Shown here: positions 10,860-20,668 of the stretch, in pieces
Numbering within the stretch: position 1 is the stretch's first letter
Layout of the letters: every line of letters starts with the position of its first letter
NCBI RefSeq assembly: GCF_016808095.1
Contig: NC_068973.1
Coordinates: forward strand, 18,891,501 to 18,955,500
DNA: 64,000 bases
DNA from: Vigna angularis
Taxonomy: Eukaryota > Streptophyta > Magnoliopsida > Fabales > Fabaceae
Reading direction: 5' to 3'
Position numbers and translations under genes: made by a program
Notes under the pieces: generated by a model
Database searches by the model: none
Told to the model about the DNA's origin: nothing
What the model saw: the letters and a program-made list of their open reading frames with translations, nothing else

Positions 10860-10888
10860 ATTTTATGAAAACCAGCTCTAGGGCAGAT
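10860..10888 (-). other. primer binding site, element B
   Basis: Directly inside the LTR, read on the minus strand, is CTGCCCTAGAGCTGGTTTTC. Elements F (TTGGCACCAGAGTTGG) and G (TTGGCACTAGAGCTGG) have the equivalent. All three resemble the initiator-Met tRNA primer site TGGTATCAGAGC with substitutions. Confidence 0.6.
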
Positions 10889-11242
10889 TGTTAAAATAGA
10901 ATGGCTCAATTTCTCACACCAAGAGGAGGGGTGAATTGGTGAAGTGTAAAAAACAAAAACTTTCAAAATCTTTTTCACAAAATTGATGTCTTTAAACTTT
11001 TCATGAATTGCAAGGTAAAAGATTTTCAATGCAGCGAAAACTTAATTGAATAAGTACAGAAAGTAATCGATTGAATAAAAGAGAGTAGGGATCAGAAAAG
11101 TCAAACACTGAGTTTTTATACTGGTTCGGCCAAGCCTACATCCAGTGTCCTTCCAACCAGGGGAAGTCAATGCACTATAAAGATCAAGGTTTTTACAACA
11201 AGGTTTTTATAGAGACCTCACGTCAAAAATATAAAACACCTC

Positions 11243-11999
11243 TGATGGCAACCCCTTTAGGGACTTTCCATCCAAAGAAGTATCAACTTCAATCTAAGAC
11301 CAAGAAAGGGAAGTTGAATAAGGACTTAATCTTTTCTTTCTAAGTCTTAGCATGTTCTTCTTTAACTAATTCCATTGTTTTGTAGGGCAATAAAAGTTGG
11401 AAGGATACTAGGAAGCTTACCAAGCAAAGGAGAGAAAATGAAGCAAGTAGAAGTGGATGTTGCAGCCAAGCCGTGGAGCTTCTTCTTTTTGGAGCATGTT
11501 TTCAACATTTTCCATGTGACATAGGTCCAGCCATGTAGCATTCTTCACATGTGCACATTCTCCACATTTTCCACATGGAACACACGACCAACTTCTCTTG
11601 CACATGTCATTTAGTTCATACACGTTTTGATATGTATCCAGCACGTTTTAAATGAACTTTGTGTAGCTTTCTCTGCACAGATAATAGCTCTTCCTCATCT
11701 ATAAAAGAGAGCTTGATCTCTTGTAAAATCGAACTTGAGATGTTAATGAAATGCTGCAGAAATCCAACCATTCTCTCGAGTTCAAACTTAGAGCCTTTTT
11801 AGCTTGCTCTTCCTCTACCTCCTTTCCCTTTTAGAAAGCCATCTGAGTTAGAATTCTACCTCCATCCTCATCCAAACACGGTCACACATTATCACAAACA
11901 CCTTGCGTGCACAGAACATCTTCATACCAATCTTCATTCCGCTGCCACTTCTGGTCCGAGAAGCCACTCCATTCTTGAAGGTGGAGGTCGCTTCTATCA
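11243..11999 (+). mobile_element. solo LTR of a different family, TSD ACCTC
   Basis: A 757-bp block starts TGATGGCAACC and ends CTTCTATCA. It interrupts the element B LTR at a site that is continuous in the LTRs at 38044-39291 and 12540-13918. ACCTC is present on both sides (11238-11242 and 12000-12004). A TATA box TATAAAAGAG near 11700 suggests the plus orientation. The TG/CA ends, 5-bp duplication and lack of coding sequence fit a solo LTR left by LTR-LTR recombination. The parent family is not identified. Confidence 0.8.
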
Positions 12000-12539
12000 A
12001 CCTCTCTAACCCTTTAATCTAATATAGGCAGTCAACAACAAGACCAGCAGCAAGAATCTCATCTTCTGTCGTCTAACCCCTTTGAGGCACCCTCAAAGTC
12101 AAAAACACACATGTTCTTCTTCTTGTAGTCACAACAGGGAACTCAAACCAATCTTCAAAAGATTGCAGAATCTGATCACACAATTACACCCAAGTGTGCA
12201 AATTTGGTCAGTCTTTGAAACACAACAGTTTTGTTCTTCAAGAAATCACAAGTTGTTGATCATCACAGTCAATCTTGTTTCTTGGAGCTTTTCCTCTCTT
12301 TTTGTACGATCACACTTTCTAGAAATGATATGAAAAATGTTAAAATCACCAAAAGTTCTTACAGAATTCAAATCTGCGTCAATTTATAGTATAACACATA
12401 TCAGATGCATTTTAATCGATTGAGCTGCTAACATAATCGAATATAACAATCAGTTATAATAAAATTAGCAGCAGTCAAACAAATAATTGAATGTACAATT
12501 AATGTAATCGACTATCATTTAATGTTTGGTCAACATATT

Positions 12540-13918
12540 TGTTGAGATTGTTGATAGGGGGAGCACTGGTTTAGCTGAACCCACAATCTCAGTAATATCT
12601 GAGTTTTTGATGATGACAACGCATAATAAATAACACATGTGTATTTTGTGTTACATGTTCTATGCTTACATGTTATATGCATATATGAGAACATGATTAT
12701 GTTGTTGTTGTGTTGTTCATTGCATTTCACTATGTTATATATGTGATTTTAAACATGAATGCATGACACATGTTTCTGGATGAGAAAAACCACAAGCACT
12801 AATGTTGAATTTTAATTGTGTGGCAAAACAACAGTTTTAAGTCGATTACATTATGGGTTGAATAGATTAAAAGTCGTGTCTTTGCACAAACCTTTTTCAA
12901 AGTGCGCTGTGAGATTTTTCAAAGAGAAAAGTTTTCAAAACTTTGCTTAACATTGTTACATAATCGATTGCATGCGATATGTATTGGATTAAGTCTATTA
13001 CTGTTTTGAAATCTGTTAATGTTTGATATAACTGTCACAACGGCTATATTTTTAAATGTGTTGACCAAACATTAAATGTTATTCGACTACATTAATTGTG
13101 AATTCAATTAATTGCTTTGACTACTACTAATTGTTATAACTGAATTGGTGTATTCGACTGCATTAGTAGCGAAGCCGATTATATTGCCTCTGATACGAGT
13201 TTATCTATAAATTGACGTGAATTTGATTTCTGTAAGAACTTTTGTGATTCTAACATTTTCATATTCTTTTGCAGAAAATTTGATTCTTACAAAAAGAGAA
13301 AAAGCTCCAAGAAACTAGTTTGACCGTGGTGATCAACTACTTGGAATTTCTTGAAGAGCAAGATTGTTGAGTTTGAAAGTCTAATCTATCTGCAGATTTG
13401 GGTGTCTACAACAAGATCAAGTTTACAATCTGCTGAAGATTGGGTTGAGTTCCCTATTGTGATTACAAGAAGAAAGACGTGTTGCGTTCTTGACTTTGAG
13501 GGTGCCTCAAAGGGGTTAGATTGCAGGAGAGGGGATTCTTGCTGATAGTATGTTTATGTACTGCCGATATTTATGTATTTTTGACGTGAGGTCTCTATAA
13601 AAACCTTGTTGTAAAAACCTTGATCATTATAGTGCATTGGCTTCCTATGGTTGGAAGGACACTAGATGTAGGCTTGGCCGAACTAGTATAAAAACTCGTT
13701 GTTTGATCTTTCTTATCCCTACTCTTTTACATTCAATCGATTATACTTTATACTCATTCGATTAAATTTACGCTGCATTGAAAATCTTTTAACTTGCGTT
13801 TCAACAAAAGTATAAAGGCATCTCTTTTGGTGAAAAAGATTTTGAAAGTTTTAAATTTTATTCTTCACCAATTCAGCCCCCCTCTTGGTGTGAGAAATTG
13901 AGTCATTGTATTCTAACA
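12540..13918 (+). mobile_element. solo LTR of the B/C/F/G family, TSD ATATT
   Basis: A complete 1379-bp LTR beginning TGTTGAGATTG and ending TTCTAACA, flanked by a perfect duplication ATATT (12535-12539 and 13919-13923). It sits in the opposite orientation inside the LTR of element B, its own relative. A TATA box TATAAATT lies at 13206-13213. The 3' part has the family strings TTGGCCGAACTAGTATAAAAA and CCCCCCTCTTGGTGTGAGAAA. It is the best-preserved reference LTR in the window. Confidence 0.9.
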
Positions 13919-14470
13919 ATATTTAAAAATATGACTGTTATGTTAGTTGTTACCAGCACTTAACAGATTTTCAAAACATCAACTAAGTTATTCGAATACA
14001 TAGTGCATGCATTCGATTAAGTAAAATCTTTTTGCACAGTTTTGAACACTTTTCTCTTTGAAACAACTCACAACACACTTCAAAAGAGTTTGTGCTAACA
14101 CACGAGTTTTAATTGATTCATCCCATAATGTAATCAACTTAAAACTGTTGTTTTGCCACACATTTAAAGTTCAACCATAGTGCTTGTGATTTTTCTTTTC
14201 TCGAAAACATATCTCATGCATACACATATAAAATCACATATTTCACACAGTGATATGCAATGAACAACACAAACATAGCTCAAACATGTTCTCAGATATG
14301 CTTTAATAGATTTAACACCTTAAAGAAAAGCATATGACATGTAAACATAGAACATGTAACACAGAATATACATGTGTTATTAATTATGTGTTGTCATCAT
14401 CAAAAACTCATATATTACTAAGATTATGGGTTAAGTTAAACATGTGCTCCCACTATCAACAATCTTAAGA

Positions 14471-14710
14471 AACGTTCCTCGACGATCGGTCAACTCTAGG
14501 AGTTCACTTGGAACATTCCCTAGGCTAGGTGAATGACAATACAACGAGAGTTCACTTGGAACGTTCCTCGCCAATTGGACAACTCTAAGAGTGCACTCGG
14601 AACGTTCCCTAGGCTGGATGAATGACGATACAATGAGAGTTCACTTTGAACGTTCCTCGCCAATCGATCAGCTTTAAGAGTTCACTTAGAGCATTTTATA
14701 GGCTGGGCGT
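14471..14710. repeat. 89-bp tandem repeat, about 2.7 copies
   Basis: The string ACGTTCCTCG starts at 14472, 14561 and 14650. Each copy continues with a shared stretch containing GAGTTCACTTGGAAC and CCCTAGGCTGG-type segments. Copies differ by several substitutions. It lies just beyond the Tat-type integrase end. Tandem repeats in untranslated regions are common in Tat/Ogre elements. Confidence 0.75.
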
Positions 14711-15150
14711 GCTCCTAGCAAAGATAATGTTGTTGAAATAAGTGAATTACATAGATCATCGACTCTACATCCCCCTAATTTGAGATGTGATGCATTCCAT
14801 GTGTTTGGTATTGCTTTGTCGTTCGGGTGTTCCAGCCGGTACACGTCGTTCTTTAAATCTTCAGTGACCTTGATCAGGCCTTCCCAATTTGTCGTCGGCT
14901 TCCCATGAGCACAGTTTCTTCTAACCTCGTAGGTTTTTCGCCATACCAAGTCCCCTTCGAGGAAACTTCTCAACTTCACTTTGGTGTTATACCTTCGGAA
15001 TACCATCCTTTTTTGGGCTTCGACTCGCACGGTCGCTGCTTCGCATCTTTCCGACAAGGTTTCTAGCTTTGGTTGGATATGTTCTTCGTTCAGGTTCAGA
15101 TTTTCCAATTTCCTTTGGGCGAACAGTTCTCCTACTTCGATTGGTAGCAT
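14686..15150 (-). pseudogene. Tat-type gypsy integrase C-terminal fragment
   Basis: A 154-residue open piece. The first half is helical and basic (EAATVRVEAQKRMVFRRYN). The second half carries the beta-rich integrase tail with NWEGLIKVTEDLKNDVYRLE and IPNTWNASHLK, where intact relatives usually read LxPNWEGPF. The Pro to Thr/Leu changes and the missing upstream catalytic core show decay. Confidence 0.7.
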
Positions 15151-15505
15151 GGCGTTAGTACAATATGTTAGGTTAAAGGAGGTTTCTCTAATGGTGTCGT
15201 GCGGGGAGCAACGGTACCCCCAAAGGACTTCTCACAGTTCGTCCATCCATATGCCCTTAGAGTCCCTTAGCCACTGCTTTAGCTTGGCTATAATTGTTTT
15301 ATTTAAGGCTTCGACCTGGTCGTTCGTTTGAGGATGTTCTTCAGAGCTGGTGATGTGCTTGATGCCTAAGTTTTTGTAGAACTAGACTAGTTTCTTAATA
15401 AAGTGTGGACCATTATCTGTTACCACCGTGCAAGGTAGGCTGAATCGGCATATGATTTTCCAAAAAAACTTTTGAACTTGTTGGGCGGTAATGGACTGAC
15501 AATGT

Positions 15506-15781
15506 CTATTCCATATTGGACGAACGGGCATGGGAAAAAATGTGCAACTTGTATACTAATGTTGTTGTCGTTCTCTTAGCAACTTTTACATTTCTAAACG
15601 AACGCTTACAATCTTGCTCCAACGTTGGCCAAAAATACCCAGCCCGCAAGGTGCAGGCTTTAAGGGTTCGTTGTCTGGTGTGCGTGCCACACACCCCATC
15701 GTGTAGCCCTCTTAACACATACTCAATGGGCAAGGAAGCCTCACTGGTAGAGCTTGTCTCATATGAAGATGTACCAAGCAA
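15506..15781 (-). pseudogene. gypsy integrase zinc-binding domain fragment
   Basis: It shows the H2C2-type arrangement: LHDGVCGTHT holds the two His, and the expected Cys pair is blurred (CKRSFRNVKVAKRTTT). GYFWPTLEQD is the standard spacer block. The open frame continues past the domain without recognisable integrase core. It belongs with the fragments on either side. Confidence 0.65.
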
Positions 15782-16129
15782 TCATATTCGCACCGGCTCA
15801 ACTTATCACCTCACCCTCTTCCTGCTTCTGCATTAAGTCTCATACTTCATCACACCAATTAGTTTGTTCGGGGTGGCTGAAATCGATAGGTACTCTATGG
15901 ACGGCCTTGGTAAAAAACTATTTTATCACCCAATATAATTGCCTTTTTCTTTGTCGTTTGCCAACTTTGACAAGGTATCTGCCTGAGCATTTTCTTCTCT
16001 AGGTATATGCTTCACGTCTAAGGCTTTAATGCTTTTCGGCAAATCTTTGGCTTTGTGAAAGTACTGAAGCAACTAATCATCCTTAATTTGGAAATTGTCG
16101 TTCATTTGTCCTACCACAACTATGAATTT

Positions 16130-16490
16130 GTTTGGAACTCCAAGGTTATGACCCCAAGGTCTTTGGCAGCGCGAGCCTAGGGATCATGGCTTCATATTCG
16201 GCTTGGCTATTGAACCGAAAGATCATGAATTGTTCTACCACTGGACTGCTCGGCCCTTCGAGGACCACTAACGCACACCTTCCTCGCTTGTCGAATGATC
16301 CATCCACGAAGAGTTTCCAAGTTCAAGAGGGGTTTGCAGCCTCAATTGGTAATTTTGTCGCAAAGTCGGTCAGGTGCTGCCCGTGCACTGAGCTGCGCAA
16401 CTCGAAATGTAAGCCAAATTCATTCAACTCTACCGACCATCCTACAATCCTCTCCATCAGGTCCAGCTTCCTCAGATGACCACTTGGTGG
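16130..16490 (-). pseudogene. RNase H-like fragment of Tat-type gypsy element
   Basis: Read on the minus strand the sequence gives LFVDGSFDKRGR, a Ser/Val-rich stretch, then FNSQAEYEAMI, interrupted by frame changes. These are RNase H landmarks (first Asp in FVDGS, Glu in AEYEA). Placed upstream of the integrase pieces it fits the Tat lineage, which carries an extra RNase H. No open frame survives. Confidence 0.55.
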
Positions 16491-17090
16491 CTTTGAAAAT
16501 ATGGTCTCAAAATGTTTCGGTTTATGCAGTCGATGTTAAGTTTTCTTACGCAAATAAACTCTGAACTTCAAGCTTAGGTCACAATTTAGTCTTCAATTAT
16601 CTTTTCCACCGTTCGGTCCGATCGGGAGCTACCTGCACAAGACACTTCAATACTAAAGTCAGTGTTTGTTCGAATACCTTAATAATAAATGTGTAGCAAA
16701 AGTAACCAACAACCTAAATATCAAACCTGCATTTATAAACTTTTGAAATGAATTTTGGATTAGTGTTGGCCCAATTATGGCCCATACACTAGTTGACCTA
16801 ACTTAATGATTAATATAATTATTTTTATTTGTTGATCTTCTTCACGATTCGATCGGTTTACCGATTGTTTCATTGTTGAACTAAAGGCTCTATTGAATGC
16901 TTTTTCCATTACTGACGAAAGACTCATACAATACACATACTACATTCGATATATAAGTAAAAGTAACGAACACCTATAACTGTATACAATTATATTCATT
17001 ACATATAATATAAAATAAAGTAATAAACCCTTGACTGATATGTAAATGTCTTTTATTAATGAATTTCAATATAGATATAAACTAATAAAC

Positions 17091-17112
17091 ATATATATAT
17101 ATATATATATAT
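17091..17112. repeat. (AT)n microsatellite
   Basis: About eleven uninterrupted AT units. A second, slightly longer run is at 17262-17290. Confidence 0.9.
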
Positions 17113-17257
17113 CATCCTTTATTTATTTTATGAGTAATTTACATAACTATCATTAATTTTAATTTGGAACAACTTAAACATAAAACCTTTGTCTCCTTTG
17201 GTGACTAAAAAATTCATCTTACATTTCATTTCAAACAAATATAACACCCACTAGCAC

Positions 17258-17261
<4 letters not shown>

Positions 17262-17290
<29 letters not shown>
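17262..17290. repeat. (AT)n microsatellite
   Basis: About fourteen AT units, followed after TT by a short further TATATATAT. Confidence 0.9.
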
Positions 17291-17301
<11 letters not shown>

Positions 17302-20300
17302 TTGTTTAAATTTCTCTCATGTAAAAAAAAAACTATTTCATTAAAACAATAAAAAATACATAGGATAAATTTATTGGCTTTTGAATGCAACCAAAAAGGG
17401 ATCTTAAAATTACATAATTCTCATCTATATTAAAAGAGAGGGTATGTATACCTTTCTCCATGAGAAATTTGCCTTTAGTATTCTAGAGATTCAATGAGAT
17501 GAATAAGTGTGAACCTTTTTCTCTTTGAGAGATTGGTGCAGTGTTATGGAGATTCAATTTGATGGATGTAGGACAAAGAAACTTACATACTTATAAACAT
17601 CGTCAGTCATCATTAGAAATTTGCTCCTTATTTACCCAATTATTGGTTTGCCTTTACTTATTAATTTATTTATTCATTGACTATTTATTTATAATAAGTT
17701 ATGTACACGAGACATTAAACCTCACACTTATACCATATTATAAATGATTATGATACATGTTCTTAAGATAGTGTCGAATCGAATGCATAAATATAATAGA
17801 CCTAAGTAATCTTGCAATGATATAGTTTTTGTATCATAATAGTGAAATATAGATCTAACTCAACTCTATATACTATATTTTGTTAGTTTAACATACTAAT
17901 TAATTTAGTAAATTTAATGATATATAGTAAAGTGCGAAAATTTTCACTTTAGTAAAAAAGAAATATTGATGAAAAAAATAAAGGAAAAATTTATTTTAAT
18001 CTAATAAAAATACTATAAAGAATTAAAGTGAAGTTTTTCTATTTGAAAAAAAAAATTAAATTATAGATAAGAATCAAGTAACAAGCGTTGAGGACTTGAA
18101 AGTATGGTTTTGTATAACGAATTGTCTTTAAAGTGGTTTTGGCCGTTAAGTGTGGAATTTTTGTTACTCACGAGTTCACCAATCTTTTCATGCATATAAT
18201 AATAACTTGATTTATAGAATTCTCTATAACAATTAACATTTTACAGAATTACATATTTTTTGTTCATTTCCTATTTACAATTTTTTTTTCTAAATTTGAT
18301 ACGATTTAAAAATGTTTCTATAAATATAAACAAATATCAACAAAATTATACTTTCAAAAAATATATAATGTTAATTTTTTATATAATGCATGTTTCAATT
18401 CGAACCCAAAATAAAATTCACCGACGCACCAATATTAATTGGTTCTGGCCCAATTCTTTCATAGTTACAGAGTTATTTGCTAACTCTCGTGATCACCCCC
18501 AAACAAAACTCAACATCCAAACATCATTCAACACACTCCTAATTAAATTAATAACTATATAAATAAATAAATAAATAAAACTAAGATTATTTCTCATACT
18601 TATAAAGAGAAATCAAGCATATATTCATCATACACTAAAACAATTCTCGTACCTTATCCAAATTATAAAGCTTTATCCATACCAGATTAATAATTTCAAA
18701 TCTTATGCTTATGCTATTTTATCTAAAAATAACTCTTTCTCTCCTCTTCGGTGCTCTCCTTTTAAACTATCTCTCCTTATCTCTAATTTAATTAAAATCA
18801 ATTATAAGATAAGTAGATAGATAATGTTTTCTTAAAAATCTCAATCAGTTTTAAAATATAATTGCTTTATTTAAATCTTTTATTTTTTTAACTTATTTAA
18901 TTTAAGTCCAGAACTTTACTTCCTATACCTCTATTTATAGTTTATGCACCTCAATTACAAAAAGGAAAAAACATTCTTATCCTTAGACAAAGTATTCATA
19001 AAATCAAACAAAGGTTCACATCAAACCTCTGAACTCACATTCATTCCATCATAAACACACATCTCTATCAACAAGCCAACACATCACATTGAAAACATAG
19101 GACATCACAAATTTAATAACATCCAATAACATGTGTTGCTTATATAAACAAAATAAATAAATAACAAAAACTTTATGTTCTACTCAAGACTTACACACGT
19201 GACCACTTAATTCATCAAAAGGTTCTCACAGATTGAGCTATACCACATCTTTAAACTCATGTAGATTCTAATAAAACATATTCAATTATTATTTATAAGT
19301 TATATATTTTCTCGGGTCTTACATTTGATAATAAGAGATTAACCTCTTTAGGATCCAAATGTCATATTAGTAGAATTTCTGTTGTACATTATTTTAGATT
19401 TGTGTTTCTTATTTATATTTTTATTTTGTGTGTAGAATTTTATAGAATTTATGGTCAGATTTTTTTTCAAGAAGGACACAATAATGAGAAATTGAAGGAA
19501 GGACTTACTTCATAAATCATCCACATGGAGCTACTCAATAAATCATCCACTTCATGAAAAGGATAAGAAGAATATTAAGAAAGGAATAGTTCTAACATTA
19601 ATAAACATAATGAAAATGAATTTCGAAATGGTAAAATTTTTTGACCAATTTTCTTATGTTGTTAAAACATAAACAACACAAAATATCAAGACAACTTCAT
19701 TTAAAAAAACAGGGTATAATAAATGACTTGTGATACCATACAAGAAGGAGAAAATCGACATACAAAATTATCCCAACTATTTAGTTTATAATATATATAA
19801 AAAGAGAAAAAAGAACAATTAGGAAAAATACAGTGATTCTATGAATAGATATAATATTATTATGTGAATGAAATGATTTATAAATGATATATTATTTCTT
19901 TTTTGATTGCGTTATATCACCGTTTTGTAACAAATAACCTAAATTAATTTCCAATTATATAAATGGATAATCAATTTATGATATTATACCTTTTTAGTAT
20001 TTTTTAAATATAAATAATATTTTAACCAATTTTATCTTTTAAGTAACATTTATTTTTAAATTTAATTATTATTTTTTAATTTAACAATTTTTTAAGTTTA
20101 ACTATTTTTTAAACTAAATTAACTATTATAATAAAAATTATGTAAATATATATTATCTACAATAAAATTATTTAAAATTTACTTTTATAATGATAATACT
20201 AATTTTATTATTTTTTATTATCATAAAAAAATAATAATTATTTGCGTAGATATTTTCTCTAGTATTACATTAAAAAAATGGAGCTAACATATTCTTATTC

Positions 20301-20549
20301 ATATTTAATGTGTTTTAAATTTTTGACGGGATAAATTTTGTAAATTAAAGTAAAGACAAAATTTCTATCAGAAAAAGAAACTTTGCAGTTGAATAATTTT
20401 TATATTTCATATAATAATATAACGTGTATTTAAAAGCTCCACCAATCATATCAAAATGCCAAATGTTCTGTTACCCTAAGTGAAAAGAGAAGATTATCCC
20501 ATCTCAACTCATGTAATTGTAATAATCTCATTCACAGCACAGTATAGAT

Positions 20550-20555
20550 CACGTG
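20550..20555. promoter_or_regulatory. G-box CACGTG upstream of POLD1
   Basis: A palindromic CACGTG 114 bp before the POLD1 start codon. It is a common plant bZIP/bHLH site. Being close to two E2F-like sites raises its credibility, but binding is not shown. Confidence 0.45.
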
Positions 20556-20562
20556 CTCGCAA

Positions 20563-20570
20563 GCGGGAAA
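20563..20570 (-). promoter_or_regulatory. E2F-type site (TTTCCCGC on the minus strand)
   Basis: GCGGGAAA on the plus strand is a perfect TTTCCCGC, the plant E2F consensus. It lies 99 bp upstream of the POLD1 ATG. E2F sites drive S-phase genes, including replication polymerases, so this placement fits the gene. Confidence 0.65.
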
Positions 20571-20598
20571 ATCTCACAAACAACTCTTAACAAAAACT

Positions 20599-20606
20599 GG
20601 CGGGAA
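20599..20606 (-). promoter_or_regulatory. second E2F-type site (TTCCCGCC)
   Basis: GGCGGGAA on the plus strand, 63 bp before the ATG, matches the core TTSSCGCC. Together with the site at 20563 it gives two E2F-like elements 36 bp apart in the proximal promoter or 5' UTR. Confidence 0.6.
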
Positions 20607-20668
20607 CTCGTTAGCCTTTCACACCACATTCTCCCACTTCTCTACCGGCTCTCTCTCTTCCGGTTCCA

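Larger units (their letters stand above)
6889..14470 (-). mobile_element. Sirevirus-like copia element B (minus strand), pol missing, 3' end cut by element A
   Basis: Read on the minus strand the order is LTR (10889-14470, with two nested solo LTRs), primer binding site, gag (10807 to about 9060), env-like ORF (8582-7453) and 3' internal region (to 6889). No protease, integrase, RT or RNase H lies between gag and the env-like ORF, so a deletion removed pol. The 3' LTR and polypurine tracts are absent at the left, where element A abuts. B's right edge abuts a Tat-type gypsy remnant. Confidence 0.75.
10889..14470 (-). repeat. 5' LTR of element B with two nested solo LTRs
   Basis: On the minus strand it ends TTTTAACA next to the primer site. 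Its outer end lies near 14470 with a decayed start (TCTTAAGATTGTTGATAG, where the family has TGTTGAGATTGTTGATAG). Removing the insertions at 11243-11999 and 12540-13918, with one target copy each, leaves about 1.43 kb. This equals the family LTR (1379 bp for the solo copy, about 1.44 kb for G). AATCGATT-type motifs are scattered through it. Confidence 0.8.
14471..16600 (-). mobile_element. Ty3/gypsy remnant, Tat-type, minus strand
   Basis: Read on the minus strand, RNase H-like sequence comes first (about 16480-16130: LFVDGSFDKRGR, then AEYEAMI). An integrase zinc-binding region follows (15781-15506: VLRGLHDGVCGTHT, then GYFWPTL). The integrase core has decayed (15500-15160). The integrase C-terminal region comes last (15150-14686: NWEGLIKVTEDL, then YRLEHPND, NTWNASHLK). 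This C-terminal block is typical of Tat/Ogre elements. There are many stops. The repeat-rich 3' end abuts element B, so B may have inserted here. Confidence 0.7.
16600..20540. other. AT-rich intergenic region, no gene seen
   Basis: No ORF resembles a protein I know, and none shows coding-like composition. It holds two (AT)n microsatellites (17091-17112, 17262-17290), an AAAT run near 18558-18580 and long A/T-rich stretches. It separates the transposon pile from the POLD1 promoter. Confidence 0.6.

Noticed and set aside
18260..18562. 100-residue open frame in the region upstream of POLD1
   Set aside because: AT-rich, no recognisable domain, no splice or promoter context; likely chance.
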